DNA from: Chitinophaga eiseniae
GTDB lineage: Bacteria > Bacteroidota > Bacteroidia > Chitinophagales > Chitinophagaceae
Direction of reading: 5' to 3'
Assembly: GCF_012641265.1 (NCBI RefSeq)
Contig: NZ_JABAHZ010000006.1
Location: 372,001-436,000, forward strand
Length of the DNA: 64,000 nt
In this document: one piece after another, positions 1 through 8,634 of the stretch
Numbering within the stretch: position 1 is the stretch's first letter
Layout of the letters: each line of letters opens with the position of its first letter
Translations under genes and position numbers: made by a program
Notes under the pieces: generated by a model
Seen by the model: the letters and a program-made list of their open reading frames with translations, nothing else
Told to the model about the DNA's origin: nothing
Database searches by the model: none

Positions 1-532
1 TATCAGACGTAATAGAAATGTTGAAGAAAGTTTGGATCATACCGGCAATGGTACCCAGGAATCCGAACATGGGCGCAATACCTGCAATAATAGACAGGAT
101 GACCAGGTTCTTTTCCATGCCGTAAATTTCCAGTTTACCCACATTCTCCATAGATTTCTCAATATTCTCGATCGGCTTACCAATACGCTGAATCCCTTTC
201 TCAATCATCCTGGCAATAGGCCCTGCAGTGTTTTTAGCCAGTGATCTGGCAGATTGCATATTACCGGAGGTAATCTGATCGCGGATCATCGGCATAAAGT
301 TATCAGGCAGCTTACCGGCTTTACTGATGGTAATAGCCCTTTCCACAAATACATATACCGCCACCAGGGAAAGTATCCCCAATGGGATCATCAGCACACC
401 ACCCTTCATCAGCATATCTATCAGGTGTATCTGCGGTGTAGCAGCCGGAGCAACGCCAATGCCCTGCGCCACAGTATCTGCTTTCGGTTGTAATAAAGAA
501 TCCTGTAATAATGTAATTAAACCTAACAACAT
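1..532 (-). CDS. MotA/TolQ/ExbB family proton channel, 3' end outside the window
   Basis: The start and the first 177 codons are visible; the gene runs off the left edge. The ATG is at 532-530 (protein begins MLLGLITLLQ). A first membrane segment lies around residues 43-65 (GGVLMIPLGILSLVAVYVF). A soluble helical region follows, then a second membrane segment near residues 145-170 with the motif APMFGFLGTIAGMI, which is typical of TolQ/ExbB/MotA. These inner-membrane channels use the proton gradient to drive TonB- or Tol-type transducers. The ExbD/TolR partner would be expected downstream, outside the window. ExbB and TolQ cannot be told apart from this part. The family is clear; the exact partner system is inference. 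Confidence 0.85.
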   Translation of the reverse strand, partial: MLLGLITLLQDSLLQPKADTVAQGIGVAPAATPQIHLIDMLMKGGVLMIPLGILSLVAVYVFVERAITISKAGKLPDNFMPMIRDQITSGNMQSARSLAKNTAGPIARMIEKGIQRIGKPIENIEKSMENVGKLEIYGMEKNLVILSIIAGIAPMFGFLGTIAGMIQTFFNISITSD

Positions 533-586
533 GAACTATATTTTAACGGGTGCATAAGTAGATCACTATATAAACGGTTAAAGTAG

Positions 587-620
587 TAAAATATTTGCGA
601 AAGTTCTTCGCAATATTTTA
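587..620 (-). terminator. AT-rich imperfect hairpin at the end of pepT
   Basis: TAAAATATTTGCGAA (587-601) and TTCGCAATATTTTA (607-620) are inverted copies that differ by one extra T. The hairpin overlaps the pepT stop codon (620-618) and could end pepT transcripts. It is a weak stem with no clear run of T, so this is only a candidate. Confidence 0.35.
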
Positions 621-1865
621 CGCCTTCTCCTCCCAAAGCTGTGCCAGATAAACAATTGTCTGTACCGCCTTCTTCATATCCTGGATACTTACATACTCCT
701 GCTTACTGTGAAGCGCCATTTCACCTGTAAAAATATTAGGACAAGGCAAGCCCATAAAAGACAGGCGGGAACCATCGGTACCACCACGGATACTCATTCT
801 CAGTGGCTGCACATCCGCGCGGCGCATAGCTTCCGCGGCATAAGCCGTTACCTCGGGATGATGTACCAGTACTTCCTTCATATTGCGATACTGCTCCGTT
901 ACTTTCAACGTAGCCCGGGCGCCCGGATGCTTCGCCAATACCTTATCCATCACGCGACGCAGGTATGTTTCATGTGCTTCCAGTTGCGCCGTTTCAAAAT
1001 CCCGGATAATAAAATCTATCTCTGTCTTTTCTACCGTACCCTGTATACGAACCGGGTGAATAAAGCCTTCCCGGTCTTCCGTGGTTTCAGGAGAAAGGCT
1101 GTCTTTCGGCAATGCATCTACGATCTCACCGGCTATTTTAATCGCGCTGACCAGCTTATCCTTTGCTGCGCCGGGGTGCGCGCTGATACCATGTACGGTT
1201 ATTTTGGCCCCATCGGCGGAAAAGTTTTCATCTTCCAGGGAACCCAGCTCGCCGCCATCCATGGTATAACCAAAGCTGGCGCCCAGTTTCTTCATATCTG
1301 CTTTCTCTACCCCACGGCCTACTTCCTCATCGGGCGTAAACAGGATGCGGATAGCACCGTGCTTTACTTCGGGATGGGTAACCAGGAAATGGGCAGCATC
1401 CATGATCTCAGCTACACCGGCTTTATCATCGGCGCCCAGCAGCGTAGTACCGCTGGCGGTAATGATATCATCGCCCTTTTTGCTGGCCAGGTAAGGATGC
1501 TCTTTGGCGCTGATCACCACATTTTCATCATCGGGCAGTACAATGTCTCCTCCATCATATTGCCGGTGCACAATGGGTTTTACTCCTGTGCCACTACTAT
1601 CAGAAGAAGTGTCGACATGTGAACAGAAACAAATCACCGGTACCTGTTTATCTGTGTTGGCAGGAATAGTAGCGTATACATAACCATGCTCGTCTAATTC
1701 GGCATCTGTAATGCCCATTTCCAGCAATTCCTTTACCAGCAGGCGGGAAAGATCCTTTTGTTTTTCCGTGGTAGGAAAAGTGGAACTCAGTGGATCTGAT
1801 TGCGTATCTATTTGCGCATAACGCATGAAGCGTGTATCGACTGTATATGAGTAATTTGTAAACAT
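618..1865 (-). CDS. pepT: Peptidase T (tripeptide aminopeptidase, M20B)
   Basis: This cytoplasmic di-zinc exopeptidase removes the N-terminal residue of tripeptides. The protein is 415 residues; the family is about 408. Metal ligands are all visible: H83 and D85 in CSHVDTS, D146 in LLGADDKAG, the catalytic pair E180-E181 in TPDEEVGRG, D203 in TMDGGE, and H386 near the C-terminus. The C-terminal signature RGGTDGSRLSFMGLPCPN is intact. The ATG at 1865 is chosen over a start 20 codons upstream because the extra residues do not resemble the family. It also lies only four bases after a TACGTTTG promoter box on the minus strand. The gene is transcribed alone, divergently from metE. Confidence 0.95.
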   Translation of the reverse strand: MFTNYSYTVDTRFMRYAQIDTQSDPLSSTFPTTEKQKDLSRLLVKELLEMGITDAELDEHGYVYATIPANTDKQVPVICFCSHVDTSSDSSGTGVKPIVHRQYDGGDIVLPDDENVVISAKEHPYLASKKGDDIITASGTTLLGADDKAGVAEIMDAAHFLVTHPEVKHGAIRILFTPDEEVGRGVEKADMKKLGASFGYTMDGGELGSLEDENFSADGAKITVHGISAHPGAAKDKLVSAIKIAGEIVDALPKDSLSPETTEDREGFIHPVRIQGTVEKTEIDFIIRDFETAQLEAHETYLRRVMDKVLAKHPGARATLKVTEQYRNMKEVLVHHPEVTAYAAEAMRRADVQPLRMSIRGGTDGSRLSFMGLPCPNIFTGEMALHSKQEYVSIQDMKKAVQTIVYLAQLWEEKA

Positions 1866-1869
1866 ATTG

Positions 1870-1877
1870 CAAACGTA
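1870..1877 (-). promoter_or_regulatory. TAnnTTTG box directly upstream of pepT
   Basis: On the minus strand the sequence is TACGTTTG, matching the Bacteroidota primary-sigma -7 element. It ends four bases before the pepT ATG, so transcription would begin at or next to the start codon. I saw no clear TTG at -33. Confidence 0.45.
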
Positions 1878-2027
1878 ACGAAAATCACCTTCACACCTCC
1901 ACCGTAGATTATTCTGTTTTACCACCGCTCACAATATTCATTTCAGTAATTTATTCTAAATAAACATCAAATTTTAATACAAAAAACTGAATTTTAGCCA
2001 ACTATTCGAACAAATGATCAATAATAA

Positions 2028-2035
2028 TAGGTTTG
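2028..2035 (+). promoter_or_regulatory. TAnnTTTG promoter box of metE
   Basis: TAGGTTTG matches the Bacteroidota -7 consensus. A weak TTCG at 2005-2008 lies 19 bases upstream. The predicted leader before the metE ATG (2060) is only about 18 bases, which leaves no room for a cobalamin or SAM riboswitch. Confidence 0.5.
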
Positions 2036-2059
2036 CATAGAATAAAATATATCCTACAC

Positions 2060-4357
2060 ATGATCACCAACATTCCAGGCTACCCGAGAATAGGTAGCCA
2101 GCGCGAACTGAAAAAGGCCTGCGAAAGTTACTGGACCGGAAAAATTTCACTGGAAAGATTAGAACTAACGGCAAGGCAACTACGAAAAGAAAACTGGACC
2201 TTCCTGCAGTCAGCCGGCATCGATCTGATCCCTTCCAACGACTTTTCTTACTACGATCAGATACTGGATATGTGCGTTACACTGGGCATCATACCGGCCC
2301 GCTTCCAGGCCCTGAGAGCTACTTTCGCCAATCCCAACTGCCCCGAGCTGTACTTTGCCCTGGCCCGGGGATACCAGAAAAATAATTTCGACATCACCGC
2401 CCTGGAAATGACCAAATGGTTCGATACCAACTATCATTACATGGTACCTGAATTTGAGGCCGCCCAGGAATACCAGCTATACCAACCTAAATGTGTGGCC
2501 GAATTCAAAGAAGCCCTCAGCCTCGGCATTACTACCAAACCGGTACTGCCAGGGCCCGTGACATTAATGTTGTGTGGGAAAATAAAAGATGCAGCACTGA
2601 GTTATCCACAATTGCTCGAAAAACTGCTCCCGGTGTATATTCAACTCCTGGAATCCTTACAACAGGCCGGCGCTGCCTGGGTACAACTCGATGAACCCTT
2701 CCTGGTAACAGACCTCGATCCCGCTGTGAGTGACCTCTATCATCGCGCCTATAGCGCTATCCGCCAGGCATTGCCCCAGCTCAACGTACTGCTGACCTCC
2801 TATTTCGGCGCCTTGGAAGATAATACGGTGCTGGCTTTACAATTGCCGGTAAAAGCATTGCACATTGACCTGGTACGCGCACCAGAGCAACTGGATACCA
2901 TCTTACCCGCCCTCCCGGAAGATAAGTGGTTGTCGCTCGGCGTGGTAGATGGACGCAACATCTGGAAAAACGACTATGCCCAATCCCTCTCGCTCATTGA
3001 AAAAGCAGTCAACAAAATAGGAACAGAACGCCTGTTGCTGGGCACCTCCTGTTCCCTCCTGCATGTGCCTTATAATCTCGACCAGGAAACCGCACTGGAT
3101 CCGGGTATCAGGCAATGGATGGCCTTTGCCCAACAGAAAGTGGCAGAGGTAATGGACCTGAAACAAATAGCAGCTGGCGATCTATCGCCCCTCGCCGATA
3201 ACCAAAGCGCCATGATCAGCCGTAAAACATCTGCCGCTATTCATATCCCTGCGGTGAAAGCCAGGATGGCCGATATCAGCAACGTAGACATGCAACGCCA
3301 CAGTATCTTCCCACACCGGCAGGTATTGCAGCAATCGGTATTACAGCTTCCCCTGTTTCCTACCACCACCATCGGCTCTTTCCCACAAACCACGGAAATC
3401 AGGCAGCTGCGCGCCGACCTTAAAAAAGGCGTTATCACCGAAGAAACCTACCAGGCCGATATCCGCCAGGCCATCACGGAAACCATTTACCGCCAGGAAA
3501 GCCTGGGCCTGGATGTGCTGGTACACGGCGAGTTTGAACGGAATGATATGGTGGAATATTTCGGTGAACAACTGGATGGATTCGTATTCACGCAAAATGG
3601 TTGGGTACAGAGCTATGGCTCCCGCTGTGTAAAGCCTCCCATTATTTTTGGAGATGTACAACGTCCCGCACCTATGACCGTGGCCTGGAGCCACTATGCC
3701 CAGTCGCTCACCACCAAACCGGTAAAAGGGATGCTTACCGGCCCCATTACCATCTTGCAATGGTCGTTTGTAAGGAATGACCAACCCCGTATGCAAACAG
3801 CCTTTCAGCTGGCGCTGGCGATCCGCGATGAAGTGAAAGACCTCGAAGATGCCGGTATTAACATCATCCAGGTTGACGAGCCCGCCCTGCGCGAAGGACT
3901 TCCCCTGCGTAAAGCGCAACGGGCGGCTTACCTCGATGAAGCAGTAAAAGCCTTCCGGCTGGCCGTCAGCACGGTAGATGACGCCACCCAGATTCATACA
4001 CATATGTGCTATGCTGAATTCAATGATATCATTGAACATATCGCTGCTATGGACGCAGATGTGATCACCATCGAAACTTCCCGTTCACAAATGGAGCTGC
4101 TGGAGGCCTTTGCCCACTTCTCTTATCCCAATGAAACGGGACCCGGCGTATATGATATTCATTCGCCACGGGTGCCTACCGTAGCGGAAATGGAAGGATT
4201 ACTGGATAAAGCAGCACAATTACTCCCCGTACGCAATATCTGGGTAAACCCCGACTGTGGATTAAAAACCAGGAAATGGCCGGAAACAGAACAGGCATTG
4301 CTCAATATGGTGGTAGCGGCCAGGAATATGCGAAGCAAAAAGGAAAAAGCTTCGTAA
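2060..4357 (+). CDS. metE: Cobalamin-independent methionine synthase
   Basis: MetE transfers the methyl group from 5-methyltetrahydropteroyltri-L-glutamate to homocysteine, the last step of methionine synthesis, in the cytoplasm. The protein is 765 residues, full length for the family. The N-terminal barrel starts ITNIPGYPRIG; the catalytic barrel begins with TTTIGSFPQTTEIRQLR. The zinc ligands are H648 and C650 (THMCYAEF), E672 (TIETSRS) and C733 (NPDCGLKTRKW), with the same spacing as H641/C643/E665/C726 of E. coli. The ATG at 2060 is preferred to an upstream TTG because that TTG lies inside the promoter box. A small Cys-rich gene follows eight bases after the stop. Confidence 0.97.
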   Translation: MITNIPGYPRIGSQRELKKACESYWTGKISLERLELTARQLRKENWTFLQSAGIDLIPSNDFSYYDQILDMCVTLGIIPARFQALRATFANPNCPELYFALARGYQKNNFDITALEMTKWFDTNYHYMVPEFEAAQEYQLYQPKCVAEFKEALSLGITTKPVLPGPVTLMLCGKIKDAALSYPQLLEKLLPVYIQLLESLQQAGAAWVQLDEPFLVTDLDPAVSDLYHRAYSAIRQALPQLNVLLTSYFGALEDNTVLALQLPVKALHIDLVRAPEQLDTILPALPEDKWLSLGVVDGRNIWKNDYAQSLSLIEKAVNKIGTERLLLGTSCSLLHVPYNLDQETALDPGIRQWMAFAQQKVAEVMDLKQIAAGDLSPLADNQSAMISRKTSAAIHIPAVKARMADISNVDMQRHSIFPHRQVLQQSVLQLPLFPTTTIGSFPQTTEIRQLRADLKKGVITEETYQADIRQAITETIYRQESLGLDVLVHGEFERNDMVEYFGEQLDGFVFTQNGWVQSYGSRCVKPPIIFGDVQRPAPMTVAWSHYAQSLTTKPVKGMLTGPITILQWSFVRNDQPRMQTAFQLALAIRDEVKDLEDAGINIIQVDEPALREGLPLRKAQRAAYLDEAVKAFRLAVSTVDDATQIHTHMCYAEFNDIIEHIAAMDADVITIETSRSQMELLEAFAHFSYPNETGPGVYDIHSPRVPTVAEMEGLLDKAAQLLPVRNIWVNPDCGLKTRKWPETEQALLNMVVAARNMRSKKEKAS

Positions 4358-4365
4358 ATTGGTGA

Positions 4366-4566
4366 ATGCCATGTCATGAAACAGTTACCTGCCCGCGATG
4401 CCATCGCGACTTTGAATGCCGCGTAGGCACCATTCTTCGCTGCCAATGCCAGGAAGTACCGTTAACGGAAAATGAACTGGACTTCATCCGGCAGCAATAT
4501 CATGGATGTCTTTGCGCCGACTGTTTACGCGAAATGAAAATAGTATTTTCGGAATCACCACATTAA
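4366..4566 (+). CDS. Small cysteine-rich (CWC-type) protein
   Basis: This is a 66-residue protein with two cysteine pairs at the front (CPRCHRDFEC), CQC in the middle and CADC near the end. It resembles the cysteine-rich CWC family, short proteins of unknown function presumed to bind a metal. The usual Cys-Trp-Cys is CQC here. It starts eight bases after metE with no terminator between, so it is probably co-transcribed. A methionine or zinc link is only inference. No signal peptide is visible, so it should be cytoplasmic. Confidence 0.7.
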   Translation: MPCHETVTCPRCHRDFECRVGTILRCQCQEVPLTENELDFIRQQYHGCLCADCLREMKIVFSESPH

Positions 4567-4579
4567 CAGGCATAAAAAA

Positions 4580-4611
4580 GCCGGATACAGCAGCCATCCG
4601 CTGTATCCGGC
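4580..4611 (-). terminator. Hairpin terminator after the FKBP gene
   Basis: GCCGGATACAGC and GCTGTATCCGGC form a perfect 12-bp stem with an 8-base loop. On the minus strand the stem is followed by TTTTTT, as in a rho-independent terminator for the FKBP gene. It also sits in the convergent gap after the metE pair, where it could block read-through, but there is no T-run on that side. Confidence 0.75.
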
Positions 4612-4628
4612 CAACAAAAATCTTAATA

Positions 4629-5057
4629 TTAAACGATTTCTACCAGTTCCAGGTCAAAAATCAGGTCTTCACCCGCCAGCGCGTGGTTAGCATCCAAAGT
4701 AATGTAAGTATCGCCGATAGCAGCTACTTTTACCTGGAATACCTGGCCCTGTGGGTTGCTCATCTGCAACTCCATACCCACTTCAGGATTTAGATCAGCC
4801 GGAATGTTTTCCTTAGGAAAATCCATGATCATCTCATCACTTTTAGGACCATATGCCTGATCAACAGGGATATGAATGGTCTTTTTGTCTCCCACTTTCA
4901 TGTCGAGCACACCATTCTCAAAACCTTTGATAACCATACCGGCGCCTACCTTGAATTCAAGTGGAGCTCTACCTTCGGAGGAATCAAAAGTAGTTCCATT
5001 CGTTAAACGGCCATGGTAATGCACTTTCACGGTATCCCCGTTTTTAACAGCTTGCAT
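4629..5057 (-). CDS. FKBP-type peptidyl-prolyl isomerase, SlyD-like
   Basis: This 142-residue protein has the FKBP fold split by an insert-in-flap domain, as in SlyD. The N-terminal part is GDTVKVHYHG, the active-site strand is GFENGVLDMKVGDKK, the flap region contains QAYGPKSDEMI, and the C-terminal strand is LIFDLELVEI. These enzymes catalyse cis-trans isomerisation of Xaa-Pro bonds and act as folding helpers. There is no signal peptide and no His-rich metal-binding tail as in E. coli SlyD. The start MQAVKNGD is chosen because the 12 codons upstream are not family-like. The gene is monocistronic and ends in a hairpin. Confidence 0.9.
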   Translation of the reverse strand: MQAVKNGDTVKVHYHGRLTNGTTFDSSEGRAPLEFKVGAGMVIKGFENGVLDMKVGDKKTIHIPVDQAYGPKSDEMIMDFPKENIPADLNPEVGMELQMSNPQGQVFQVKVAAIGDTYITLDANHALAGEDLIFDLELVEIV

Positions 5058-5161
5058 AAAAATTAATTGTTTAGTGTTAATAATTACGCGCAAGATACGA
5101 AAAGCTGCTATAATCCCTATTTTTTGATACAGTCAATAAACCTTTACCGTATCTTAACAAC

Positions 5162-6328
5162 ATGAACCGTTTATATCTTATCTGTATCCTCCTCGCAGGC
5201 CTTTTCAGGGAAGCTTCCGCTCAATATGCGGATCATGTATTACCAGGCGCTACACAAACAGCCCGCTACCTGCCGTTATTGAAAAACAAACGGGTAGCCA
5301 TGATGGTTAACCAAACAGCTACCATCGACCATACCCACCTGGTGGATTCCCTGTTGAAACTGCATATAAAAATTCAGAAGATATTCAGCCCGGAACATGG
5401 CTTCCGTGGCAATGCAGGTCACGGCGAAACAGTGGCCAACAGCATTGATTCTGCTACCGGTATTCCCATCGTTTCCCTGTACGGACAACATCGCAAAGCT
5501 ACTGCTGCAGATCTGAAAGATGTGGATATCCTGCTCTTCGATATTCAGGATGTAGGCACCCGCTTCTTCACTTATATTTCCTCCCTGCAGGAGCTGATGG
5601 AATCTGCTGCTGAAAACAAGAAAACGCTGGTGATACTCGATCGCCCCAATCCCAACGGCGACTATGTAGACGGCCCCATTCTCGATACCGCCTACCGCTC
5701 TTTCATAGGCATGCAACCCATTCCGATTGTACATGGCATGACGGTAGGAGAATACGCCCGGATGCTCAATGGCGAACATATGCTGAGCAAAGGGCTGCAC
5801 TGCGATATCAAGGTAATTCCGTGTGAAAATTATAGTCACCAAACCTTTTATCGCGTACCCATCAAGCCCTCTCCCAATTTACCCAACATGGCAGCTATCA
5901 ACCTGTATTCGTCCCTCTGCTTTTTTGAAGGAACAGCGCTCAGCCTGGGACGCGGCACGGACAAGCCTTTCCAGGTATATGGCTCTCCCCTGCTGCCCGA
6001 CAAAGGTTTTTCCTTTATTCCCCGTGCCAGCGCCACCAATCCTACGCCTGTGCTGAAAGATCAGCGTTGCTATGGTGTGGACCTGAGCAATGCACCGGAA
6101 ACAGTACCACACCCGGGTCGCAAAATTGAATTGAAATGGCTGATCGATGCTTATCGCGCCTACCCGGATAAGAGTAAATTCTTTATCCCTTTCTTCAGTA
6201 AAGTGGCCGGCAATACACAATTACAGCAACAAATCATCAAGGGAATGCCGGAAGCGGATATCCGTAAAAGCTGGGAACCCGGTCTCGCCAAATTCAAAGT
6301 AATACGCGCAAAATACTTGCTGTACTAG
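5162..6328 (+). CDS. DUF1343 / NamZ-like exo-beta-N-acetylmuramidase, secreted
   Basis: This is a 388-residue protein with a signal peptide (residues 1-20, ending EASA). The mature part matches the DUF1343 family, whose Bacillus member NamZ is an exo-lytic N-acetylmuramidase acting on peptidoglycan fragments. Family features visible are MVNQTA, the SPEHGFRG motif, DILLFDIQDVGTRFFTY, ILDRPNPNG and the EGTALSLGRGTDKPFQ block near the middle. It should act in the periplasm and release MurNAc. The window also carries MurQ and a BadF-type kinase that could use MurNAc. Substrate specificity is inferred from the family. Confidence 0.88.
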   Translation: MNRLYLICILLAGLFREASAQYADHVLPGATQTARYLPLLKNKRVAMMVNQTATIDHTHLVDSLLKLHIKIQKIFSPEHGFRGNAGHGETVANSIDSATGIPIVSLYGQHRKATAADLKDVDILLFDIQDVGTRFFTYISSLQELMESAAENKKTLVILDRPNPNGDYVDGPILDTAYRSFIGMQPIPIVHGMTVGEYARMLNGEHMLSKGLHCDIKVIPCENYSHQTFYRVPIKPSPNLPNMAAINLYSSLCFFEGTALSLGRGTDKPFQVYGSPLLPDKGFSFIPRASATNPTPVLKDQRCYGVDLSNAPETVPHPGRKIELKWLIDAYRAYPDKSKFFIPFFSKVAGNTQLQQQIIKGMPEADIRKSWEPGLAKFKVIRAKYLLY

Positions 6329-6352
6329 GCGTATCATTCGGTCAAACCTCTT

Positions 6353-6360
6353 TATTTTTG
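6353..6360 (+). promoter_or_regulatory. TAnnTTTG box directly before fmt
   Basis: TATTTTTG ends six bases before the fmt ATG at 6367 (sequence TATTTTTGCACCCT then ATG). This predicts a leaderless or nearly leaderless mRNA. No good -33 element is seen. Confidence 0.5.
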
Positions 6361-6366
6361 CACCCT

Positions 6367-7299
6367 ATGAATAAAGATCTCCGCATTGTTTTTATGGGTA
6401 CGCCCGATTTTGCCGTGGCGTCGCTGGATATATTGGTGCAAAACGGTTTTAATGTAGTAGCCGTTATCACCGCACCCGATAAGCCTGCTGGCAGAGGTTT
6501 ACAGCTGCATGAAAGTGCCGTAAAACAGTATGCTGTCAGTAAAGGATTACCGGTTTTACAACCTGAAAAGCTGAAAAACCCTGATTTCATTGCTGCCCTG
6601 CGCGATTTAAAAGCAGACCTGCAGGTAGTAGTAGCTTTTCGTATGCTGCCGGAAATGGTATGGAATATGCCACCCGAAGGCACTATCAACGTACATGCTT
6701 CCCTGCTGCCTAATTACCGGGGAGCAGCGCCGATTAACTGGGCGATAATCAACGGGGAGAAAGAATCCGGCGTTACCACCTTCAAACTGCAACACGAGAT
6801 AGACACCGGCGATATCCTTTTCAGCGACACTGTAGCCATCCGGGAAGATGAAACCGCAGGTGAATTACATGATGCACTGATGCATACCGGCGCCACGTTG
6901 TTACTAAAAACGGTACAGGCCATTGCCGCTGGTAATATAGCCGGAACACCGCAGGCACATATTCCCGCAGCGGCCATTAAACACGCGCCTAAAATTTTCA
7001 AGGATACCTGCCAGATCAACTGGCTACAACCGCTCAGCAGTATCTATAACCTGGTACGCGGCCTCAGTCCTTATCCCGCAGCCTGGACGGTGTTCCAGGG
7101 AAAAAATCTCAAAATATACAAGGCGCATAAAGAGCACACCACGCCTTCCAAAGCACCAGGAGAATTTGAAACGGATCAAAAAACATATGTAAAAATTGCG
7201 GCGCAGGATGGATACCTCTACCTGGATGAAATTCAGCTGGAAGGCAAAAAGAAAATGGATATTGAAGCATTTCTGAGAGGCTACCGCTTCCAGGAATAA
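6367..7299 (+). CDS. fmt: Methionyl-tRNA formyltransferase
   Basis: Fmt formylates Met-tRNAfMet with 10-formyltetrahydrofolate, so translation can initiate with fMet. The protein is 310 residues, the usual length. The N-terminal Rossmann domain has FMGTPDFAV and the folate loop with VHASLLPNYRGAAPINWAI. The catalytic Asn-His-Asp set is intact, the Asp in HEIDTGDIL. The C-terminal OB-type tRNA-binding domain covers roughly residues 205-305. The ATG at 6367 is chosen over a TTG three codons upstream, which belongs to the promoter box. It is a single gene ending in a shared bidirectional terminator. Confidence 0.96.
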   Translation: MNKDLRIVFMGTPDFAVASLDILVQNGFNVVAVITAPDKPAGRGLQLHESAVKQYAVSKGLPVLQPEKLKNPDFIAALRDLKADLQVVVAFRMLPEMVWNMPPEGTINVHASLLPNYRGAAPINWAIINGEKESGVTTFKLQHEIDTGDILFSDTVAIREDETAGELHDALMHTGATLLLKTVQAIAAGNIAGTPQAHIPAAAIKHAPKIFKDTCQINWLQPLSSIYNLVRGLSPYPAAWTVFQGKNLKIYKAHKEHTTPSKAPGEFETDQKTYVKIAAQDGYLYLDEIQLEGKKKMDIEAFLRGYRFQE

Positions 7300-7306
7300 T
7301 GAAAAT

Positions 7307-7363
7307 AAATGATAACAAAAAAGCCGGCTCTACTGAGTAGAGCCGGCTTTTTTGTTATCATTT
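7307..7363. terminator. Bidirectional terminator between fmt and the LysM gene
   Basis: This is a perfect 27-bp inverted repeat (7307-7333 and 7337-7363) with a three-base loop. The core is GCCGGCTCTAC flanked by A6 on the left and T6 on the right, so it works as a rho-independent terminator for both converging genes. Confidence 0.92.
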
Positions 7364-7370
7364 AAAACTG

Positions 7371-8351
7371 TTAATTCTCGTAACTCAACTCGCAATAAAA
7401 CCGGGTTTCATTGCTACCCAATGCCTGCATAGCACTGTCGCTCAATTTAATGATCAGGCCAGCGTTGGATTTCATCTGTGGAATAACATCCAGTACTTTG
7501 GCATACACGGCTTTACCATTCAGGGGGTTGGTTACCTTGATAATGGTACCACGTGGCGCGGTATTATGCAGAGCGTAATACTTACCTACAGCATTGCTTT
7601 TAAACCAGGTACCAGGCCCCTTTTCACTAGATGCTTTTTTACCGCCATTGGTTTGCTGTTCGTACAACTGTTCAAAGTCAGTATTGGTGCTAACGGCAAC
7701 AGGCTTTGACGCCGCTGGCGCCGGGGCAATGGCGGCATCTGTTACCGGGCGGGAAGCTTCTTCTTTCTTCACCATTTCCTTCGCCTGTTTTACGGGCGCT
7801 GGCGCCGGTGCTGGTTCATCCTCCGTTTTAGCGGCTACCGGTTCTGTTACAGGAGCTGCTGCTTTCTCTTTTACTTTTTCTGCTTTAGGAGCTACTTCTG
7901 CTGCTACACCACCCCCTTTCACATAGCCGATGATGACATAGCTGTCTTTCTTCAGCCCATCTCCGGAAAAGCTATTCCATTGACGAATATTGTCCAGTGG
8001 TACTTTGTTATAGTTGACACTTACCCGGTATAAAGTTTCCTTTTCAGTTACTTTATGATATACCGGCGTACCGCTGGCATCTGCCTTCTGCGAGAAGTTG
8101 GCGGCAGTAAGCGGGATATGGAGCGTACGTCCAAGCTGTAATCCCTGCTCCATCGTTACTTTATTGGCAGCGGCAATTTCTTTGGGAGGAATTCCATATG
8201 CCCGGCTAAGGCTGTAAAAATTTTCTCCTTTCTTTACTACATGGGATATGTAAAGAGACGGCGAGGTACCCTGTACCTGCAGCGTGTCCTGCGCCTGCAC
8301 CGCTCCTGCGCTTACACCAAACAAGGCGATTGATAACATCAATTTTATCAT
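7371..8351 (-). CDS. Secreted LysM protein with RlpA-like C-terminal domain
   Basis: This is a 326-residue protein. The signal peptide is residues 1-20 (ending VQA). A first LysM domain (HVVKKGENFYSLSRAYGI, about 37-80) and a second, more divergent LysM-like domain (about 98-145) should bind peptidoglycan. A long Ala/Pro/Lys/Glu-rich linker (about 150-235) reaches a C-terminal domain of about 85 residues. That domain has YYALHNTAPRGTIIKVTNPL and resembles a double-psi barrel of the RlpA type. The usual RlpA DRGP motif is replaced by DVIP, so catalytic activity is doubtful. The likely role is cell-wall binding in the periplasm. Confidence 0.82.
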   Translation of the reverse strand: MIKLMLSIALFGVSAGAVQAQDTLQVQGTSPSLYISHVVKKGENFYSLSRAYGIPPKEIAAANKVTMEQGLQLGRTLHIPLTAANFSQKADASGTPVYHKVTEKETLYRVSVNYNKVPLDNIRQWNSFSGDGLKKDSYVIIGYVKGGGVAAEVAPKAEKVKEKAAAPVTEPVAAKTEDEPAPAPAPVKQAKEMVKKEEASRPVTDAAIAPAPAASKPVAVSTNTDFEQLYEQQTNGGKKASSEKGPGTWFKSNAVGKYYALHNTAPRGTIIKVTNPLNGKAVYAKVLDVIPQMKSNAGLIIKLSDSAMQALGSNETRFYCELSYEN

Positions 8352-8442
8352 ACTAACTCTGTTTATGATTGATATTTTGCCTGCTGCTCAGGATATTTCT
8401 GCTTCCCACAAAAGCTGGAAACCCAAGTATACCATTGCAGCA

Positions 8443-8634
8443 TCAAAAATCTGAAAAATTCATTTGCTGATTCGGGCAACGAATATATGCGTTAAAATTG
8501 ACAATTTTACTTACTACACCAAACGAACAAAGATCTCTTTTGTTGTAGCAGCCGGCAGCTTTTAACATTCCTTTCAAACACTCGTTGGCATTATATTTCC
8601 CGTTGACATAGACCGCGGTATATGCTCCCCTCAT
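8443..8634 (-). CDS. Possible small Cys-containing protein coupled to the rRNA methyltransferase gene
   Basis: This is a 63-codon reading frame whose ATG overlaps the stop of the preceding methyltransferase gene (TAATG at 8636-8632). GGAG lies about 11 bases upstream. The peptide has four cysteines (positions 19, 29, 36, 53) and no signal or membrane segment, and I recognise no family. Overlap of this kind suggests translational coupling, but the frame is short. It could also be chance sequence in a 282-base gap. Confidence 0.33.
   Translation of the reverse strand: MRGAYTAVYVNGKYNANECLKGMLKAAGCYNKRDLCSFGVVSKIVNFNAYIRCPNQQMNFSDF

Noticed and set aside
708..1622. 304-codon open frame on the plus strand
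   Set aside because: It lies antisense to pepT, which has complete family motifs. The translated product has no family features.
1878..2059. Possible cobalamin or SAM riboswitch upstream of metE
   Set aside because: The promoter box at 2028-2035 leaves a leader of about 18 bases. No B12-box or SAM-type helices are seen in the region.
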